From: Saccoglossus kowalevskii
Lineage: Eukaryota; Hemichordata; Enteropneusta; Harrimaniidae
NCBI RefSeq assembly: GCF_000003605.2
Contig: NW_003153746.1
Span: 114,284 to 137,741 of the forward strand
DNA: 23,458 bases
Direction: 5' to 3'
How positions within the stretch are numbered: position 1 is the first letter of the stretch; each line of letters opens with the position of its first letter. The notes beneath the pieces were generated by a model, which worked only from the letters and a program-made list of their open reading frames with translations, did not search any database and was not told where the DNA came from. A program made the position numbers and the translations under genes. Below, one piece after another: positions 18,371 to 23,458 of the stretch.

Positions 18371-19212
18371 CCCAAATAAAGCTATTTATAAATCTCTAAA
18401 TGGTTCAAAGTGACATTTATTTGACATCTCATAGAATAACTGTGAAATATTAAGAATCATTATTGACAGCTTTTTTCTTTACTTCACCTAAGACTTATAA
18501 ATTCATGAAAGGTACATTTTTAAGGTCATTCAAATTTGGCTAATTTCAAATCAAATCAATCATGCGCTTCATATGAGCCATTATCCAACTGCGATAAAAT
18601 GATCATATTAACTCGAAAACGTTACTCTAACCCCAGGTGGTGAATTCATCTCGTGTGTAAAACTGTTTAAATCAAAAATACTCCTCTGTTTTTCAGCTGT
18701 AGCAACCCTGAGTATGAATATTTTTGTTTCTGTATATTTCCTATGACTGAAAGAATGATGATTAAAAGTAGGGGGGGGGGACAGTACACGGAAAGTCCTG
18801 CAAATATTATTTATTATTACATTCACTACGCTTTGATTGAAAGTATATCAGCAATTCCAACAGTAATAAGATTTTACAGTAGGCTGCACAGGGAAGCATT
18901 AAAACGAAACCAAAATGATGATTAAACGCATAATGGTTCTGTCACGAGTTGTCAGGCTTCCAGTTTGTGATAAAGAACAGGAGATGTATTGAAACTGACA
19001 TCTTCCGACAACGATTTTTATTTCTTGCCCCAAATTTAGGATTTCTTTGTCTGTATATTGTTTTGCAACATATCTCTCGTGAATGATTTATGTTGTACCG
19101 GGGTATGTGTCATTTGCATCTCGTAAAGTGATAATATTTACGTGCAGCGTAAACCTACTCGAATATTGATATTCGTGTTAACGTACTGATATTCAGAGAT
19201 TTGAATACCTAC
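18371..19212. other. Non-coding DNA with a G10 tract
   Basis: A run of ten G bases lies at 18771-18780. Short open frames occur on both strands near 18608-18925; the plus one ends SRLHREALKRNQNDD and stop, but no family or splice structure is recognised. The region from 18940 to 19200 is somewhat richer in CpG. Confidence 0.5.
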
Positions 19213-19222
19213 AATGAGTAGA
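19213..19222. repeat. Target-site duplication AATGAGTAGA, left
   Basis: This ten-base sequence is repeated exactly at 19280-19289, bracketing a 57-bp insert that ends in a (GATT)n tail. Confidence 0.75.
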
Positions 19223-19279
19223 TTTTTAAATATTGTACGATGGGTCGCGGCCCAGTACTGAATAAAGATTGATTGATTG
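19223..19279 (+). mobile_element. 57-bp retro-insertion: extreme 3' end of a LINE or SINE
   Basis: The insert begins TTTTTAAATATTGTACGATG, contains the GC-rich GGGTCGCGGCCCAGTACTG, then AATAAA and a GATTGATTGATTG tail. Tetranucleotide tails of this kind are typical of some non-LTR elements and the SINEs that share their 3' ends. The flanking duplication AATGAGTAGA (19213-19222 and 19280-19289) shows an actual insertion. Only the last few dozen bases were copied, so the element is a scar without function. The parent family is not identified. Confidence 0.7.
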
Positions 19280-19289
19280 AATGAGTAGA
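19280..19289. repeat. Target-site duplication AATGAGTAGA, right
   Basis: This is the exact partner of 19213-19222, and the first A follows the GATTG tail directly. Confidence 0.75.
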
Positions 19290-19477
19290 AGCAAGTTTTT
19301 CCTAAAATTCGTTTTTTTTCCTATTTTTCTGGAAATGAATCCTAATTTTGGAGCTAACAAATAAAGTTTGAGTCAATTTTCAGTTTTCACTCCCTATCTT
19401 CTGAAGGAAAATGCAGACTATAAACTGGACTAATTTTTGAGTTTGTGATGAAAAGAAGGAACTGGTGGTGAATCAAG
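19290..19477. mobile_element. Copy 3 of the CCTTTTCACCACCA MITE family, left end eroded
   Basis: It has the same orientation as the copy at 11911. Shared blocks include CAAGTTTTT, CCTAATTTTG, TTTGAGTCAATTTTCAGTTT, GAAAATGCAGACTATAAAC, AAAAGAAG and the right terminus CTGGTGGTGAA. The left terminus is not clear; it may lie around 19209, in which case the 57-bp retro-insertion landed inside this MITE. It has no coding content. Confidence 0.7.
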
Positions 19478-19500
19478 TTTAACAATCAAGTTTTAGTTGA

Positions 19501-19514
19501 TTTTTTTTTTTTTT
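19501..19514. repeat. Homopolymer T14
   Basis: The run is followed by ACAG, giving a fortuitous acceptor-like look. Read on the minus strand it is an A run, but no AATAAA lies at the right distance and no duplication was found. Confidence 0.9.
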
Positions 19515-21178
19515 ACAGACATGAATGCTTTTATAGAAATAATGCTCTATTTAATGTCCATTACCCATGAGGCTACATGTATGTAGGCTTCCTTCAATCA
19601 TTGGTCGAATTACTGCCATGTGATTGGTCACGTTGTTTTCAAGTGTCATTTGAAATTTATTATTAAACAATTAATTCATGAACATTTTATTTAAAAACAA
19701 CATTCATGTCTTTATGAAATTCACTGTGGAAGTAAAATAAAAATTCCAAAAAGACGAGCAGAATAACATTCCTGGGATAACGGAGAGATTGTCGACGCTG
19801 AAACCGTTAATAATAATTGTAAGCAAACAGCTAGATCATACTGATCTGAGAAAACATGCAATTGCGGCATTTTCTTTGATATGACGTACATTTCAAGCCT
19901 TTTTATACACACACAGATCAGTGTATCTTTGATTATACAAACATGACACTGAAGGCAGCGAGCAATGTGTGCAGTAGTATGGCTGCATGTGTTAAAATAA
20001 AAAAAATAAGTAATCCTATAGCTATATGTTCAGTATCGGTGAATGTCTTTTATATAAGGTAAACCTAAAACTATGGACAGGGGTCAGAACATCATCTCCA
20101 TACATTTCACTGAAATTAACTATTACCACATAGTTTTCTTTCAGATAAACATTATTTGCATTGTATTAAACTTCAACATGGAATAAATACTAGAGGATTG
20201 CGAGAACGTAACTGGACTAAATTGTTATGTGTCTCGTTTTTTTCTGTGCAGTGAATATTATGTTTGAAGTGCACTTTTCAAGGGGTAAAGTTTTGCAGTG
20301 CACGACATGCATGAAATATTTGCCAGTTCATATCTGCTTTCAGTTATTTAGAAAACAATAAGGCATTGCAGCTGTACTATGTGTGTGTTTTCTCAACTGG
20401 ATATAAACATCTCATTAGCAGCACAGCCATGCTTTCAATAGTGTTGAAATATAATGATTTCAAAAAATCTCTCCTCATGATCAAACTTGCCGAGTTTCCT
20501 TACAGTTTCAAATATTTAGCAATTTATCTCCATGGTTTTACCATTTTCGCTAATCAAAATGTGTTCCCGTCAAAAGTATTTTTCGCCTGACTAAAATATT
20601 GAAATTGTTTGACAATACTTCACTGGCAGCAAAGGTTTATTTTATAAAAACATGTCAACTTGCATGCATGCACCGGGGCTACTATAAATAGGTGTATTTT
20701 TCTTTTTTATAATTATGTTTGATTAATGTACAAATTAATCAAATTGTGATTATTTCTTCTATATATATATTCAGGTCTACCAGTAACATTAATTTCCACA
20801 ACACCATCATTTTTTTTATGCCTGACTTTGGTCCAAATTGTTAGCTATTTTATAAATGAACAAAAAATTTTTCATTGAAAAAAAAAAATAATAAAAAAAA
20901 GTTAAATAGGTTTATTTTGTAAAAGAAGACAAAGCAGTTATGATGTAATTTTTCAAAATCAAATGTCGGCAAACAAAATGTATAAAAAAAATAATATATA
21001 TTTTGGAAACCTTCTAATACCTTCATCACCCTGTCTCTGCTCCATCAAATCATTATAGGCATGTAATATGTTCAATAATGAAATGAGAAAATTGTGCAGT
21101 GCCAATAATGAGGAAATTCTGATACTTCAGGATTCAACATTACTGGGTTTCACCAGTAATTACATGAATTGTTCATCT
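19515..21178. other. Non-coding DNA, nothing firmly recognised
   Basis: Two inverted CCAAT words (ATTGG) lie near 19600 and 19623. The plus frame 20366-20590 (74 codons) and minus frame 19721-19912 carry no recognisable motif. A-rich runs at about 20878-20900 may be degenerate tails, but no duplications are seen. Confidence 0.5.
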
Positions 21179-21336
21179 TAATTCCTTATGTTACAAAAAA
21201 ACAATATAATCAGATGGATCTTGTGCCTGTGGTTTTTAAACGACTCAAACAAACGCTATAAATAGAATCTTAAATAGATGTAAATAATTTTGTATGTTTA
21301 AAAAAAAAAAGACGCTTTATCAAACATAAGGAATTA
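21179..21336. mobile_element. Candidate MITE with perfect inverted ends
   Basis: TAATTCCTTATGTT at 21179-21192 is the exact reverse complement of AACATAAGGAATTA at 21323-21336, giving 158 bp in total. If the outermost TA on each side is a duplicated target, the TIR is ATTCCTTATGTT. The interior is AT-rich, with a run of eleven or so A bases near 21300, and has no gene. This is a third MITE family, unrelated in sequence to the other two. A lone inverted repeat in AT-rich DNA is possible, but 14 perfect bases including CC/GG make chance unlikely. Confidence 0.55.
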
Positions 21337-21448
21337 CTGCTACTGTAATACATCATTCAGATCATCAGTGTCATTGAATTGGAAATAAATTATTAAATGT
21401 CTGAGCAACATTATCAATGGCTGCCATCACAAAGTATATTGATGTATA

Positions 21449-21452
21449 TTAA
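21449..21452. repeat. TTAA flanking MITE copy 4, left
   Basis: TTAA directly precedes CCTTTTCACC and recurs at 21675-21678 after the right end. TTAA is the piggyBac target, but in DNA this AT-rich the match carries limited weight. Confidence 0.5.
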
Positions 21453-21674
21453 CCTTTTCACCACTAGTTCATCACAAATTCACAAAATAGTCCTGTTTAT
21501 AGTCTGCACTTTCCTTCAGAAGATTTAGACAAAATTAGCTAAACTTTTTGAGTAAAAACTGAAAATTGAATTTTGTCGGCTCCAAAATTATATAGGGTTC
21601 ATTTCAAGAAATATTGAAGAATATAAGAAAAAAGTTTCGAAAAATTTAGGCAAGAAAGTCTGGCAGAGAAACAG
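21453..21674. mobile_element. Copy 4 of the CCTTTTCACCACCA MITE family
   Basis: The 222-bp element has left end CCTTTTCACCACTAG and a decayed right end CTGGCAGAGAAACAG, flanked on both sides by TTAA. It is in the same orientation as the copy at 3309 and aligns along its length with it and with the reverse complement of 11911-12156. It has no coding content. The TTAA duplication here is the best evidence in the window for a piggyBac-type origin. Confidence 0.8.
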
Positions 21675-21678
21675 TTAA

Positions 21679-23458
21679 ATTTGATTCAGTGCAATTTGAT
21701 GCACTACTGATATATGTTGTTCTCTAGAGAAAATGAAGACAATATATTGATTATAGTGTTACAGATTAAACTTCATCAGTGAAGTTGTAGAATTAGTTGA
21801 TGTTCAATTTCCATCGAGCATTTTGTCTGTGTTTGTTGCTTACATCTGCAACATCATGTGCACTTGGAAACTCAGTTGGGTATTACAATATGCTGTTGTA
21901 TTTTCCTCTATAAACATCTGTCAGTTTATTGATTCAGGTCTCATTTAACACTATCAGATGAAGGAGGTGCAGGGTTCAAGTTCAAGCTGTACAGATATAT
22001 TGATTAATTGTCTCCATCACTGGTAATATTTTATTTGGGTTCAAATTGAAACAGATAAATTATAATGATAAATTTGGAATGTAAATTTATTCGGCTTTAG
22101 AGGTATTTACTGGAGAAGCTGTGAATTCCAGAGATTACACCAAATCCTGTTTGCACTATAAATATAATAGGTCATTCGTTATTTTCACCTCAGTAAGTGA
22201 ATTGAATTATTATGCTAATATAAAGATAATTAAAATACATTTGTTGCTTAGATTCTCAGACATATTCTATCTTTAAAACCCAAACACTGCTAAAAAGTTC
22301 CCCAATACGAAAGTACTCAGGCTACTTTGCCCAAACTCTGCATGTTTTGGTACATTGTAAGGCCATATGCATATTTAATCATGCATTTAGCCTAGATTCA
22401 TCATATCTTACTGTACTCCAGTTATACTTAAACTCCAGTAGGGCTGGATTTAGGGGGTTTTCAAACCTTGCACATACTGATGATGATTTTGTGATTAGTT
22501 AAAAAAAATAAAAATATACTAAAATCAAGTATTTTGACAGGTTTGAAACCAGATCTTGGACATGTGTTGTTAGATTTCCTTGTAGTTGATGCATACAACT
22601 TGATTTGTAAATTTGGCTCAAAATGACTACCTGGTACACCAAAACTCCTTGTATTACTTACAACAGAATTCTATATGTCTATGATCTTTCTCAATAAATA
22701 CAAACAAAGACTATGCATTGCAAAATACTTATCTGTTACATATAAATGTTCATGTCAAAATACTGAGTTTCTTCTTGTAAGAGCAACAAATAGAAATGTA
22801 AGTGGTTGCAACAAAACAGATAAAAAAATATATATATAATTTATATAAAAAAATTTTATTCAAGGTATAGGTGGTCGTTTTGACTAGCTCGCGGCGCCTT
22901 TCTACATCACTGAATACAGGGGTAATTAGCTTAGGTCAATGTATAAAGAAATGAGAAACTGATTCAATAACTATAGTTTGTGCAGCTGCAGACTTTACCT
23001 GGGGACATACAGTAGATCTAAGTGGAAAAATGACACATACACACATGTATATTACCCTAGCAGTGAATATAATTGCCACAGCAGGATAGAAAAACACTGT
23101 ATGTCTGCATGTGGTAATGGTTTGCATAATTTGGTGACATTTACTGATATCACCCATCAAGTCACAAATATAGATAGTTTTCATCAAAAAAAAAATTGAA
23201 TTTGCTGTTACAGGGAAATTTGCATATGGTGTTTTTTTTCCCATTTTTGTGATATTGACGGGTGGTGATACTAGTATAGTTGTACTAAATTGTCAAAGAA
23301 AAATGAATAAAACCTGACTGCTATGGAAAGCTTGATATTCACCACTTATGTTATAGTACTTGTTGTCTGTGCAGTATAGTAATTTTTATTTCTTGTAAAA
23401 ATGTTTATATTCATTATTTTGCTTGTAATATAATACTCATTGCTTATAGTATAATACT
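21679..23458. other. Non-coding DNA to the window end, nothing firmly recognised
   Basis: Weakly open frames on both strands at 22936-23244 overlap one another; the plus frame is Cys-containing, but neither frame shows a family motif or clear splice borders. A-rich and TA-rich runs occur at 22503-22515 and 22825-22855. The final bases repeat ATAATACT. A GGGTTCAAGTTC word near 21972 resembles a tRNA B box, but no A box or fold accompanies it. Confidence 0.5.

Noticed and set aside
19501-19514. T14 as a minus-strand poly(A) tail
   Set aside because: No AATAAA at the proper distance and no flanking duplication.
21960-21995. tRNA or SINE B-box-like GGGTTCAAGTTC
   Set aside because: No A box, cloverleaf or tail accompanies it.
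1-23458. An operon, defence system, phage or other novel multi-gene system
   Set aside because: No intact gene of any kind is recognisable; the structured content is eukaryotic transposon scars and tandem repeats.

Overview
This window looks like nuclear DNA from an animal, most likely a mollusc (bivalve-like). The sequence is very AT-rich and coding-poor, the ACATGTA/TACATGTAT word common in molluscan genomes recurs throughout, and the recognisable content is eukaryotic: a LINE with a poly(A) tail, terminal-inverted-repeat MITEs, minisatellites and microsatellites. The taxon is an inference. I see no rRNA, tRNA, CRISPR, operon, prokaryotic or viral genes, and no complete protein-coding gene. 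I read the window as intergenic or intronic DNA.

Layout. 1-850: an ATGGC dyad cut by the window edge, then a 5'-truncated LINE copy on the minus strand (452-772) with a poly(A) tail and a 16-bp target-site duplication. 900-2710: less AT-rich patches with several weak plus-strand exon-like segments; the best is 2401-2710. 3089-3503: two unrelated MITEs almost back to back. 3504-7860: largely featureless, with mixed microsatellites near 5.9 kb. 7.87-8.04 kb: a CpG-richer exon-like segment holding a CRE-like dyad. 8.0-11.3 kb: featureless. 11.37-11.82 kb: a decayed reverse-transcriptase C-terminus on the minus strand in which two different minisatellites (26-bp and 24-bp units) have expanded. 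11.91-12.16 kb: the best-preserved copy of a MITE family present four times in the window. 13.56 kb: an (ACA)14 tract. 14.44-14.91 kb: a 37-bp-unit tandem array. 16.73-17.58 kb: a large 32-bp-unit array with an internal perfect 129-bp duplication. 18.33 kb: four TCACATGA sites spaced exactly 11 bp. 19.2-19.5 kb: a 57-bp retro-insertion with a 10-bp target-site duplication beside another MITE copy. 21.18-21.68 kb: two further MITEs. The last 1.8 kb shows nothing recognisable.

No gene system can be reconstructed. The coherent story is repeat dynamics: LINE scars made by target-primed insertion, at least three non-autonomous DNA-transposon families, and four independent minisatellite births, one of them inside a retrotransposon reading frame.
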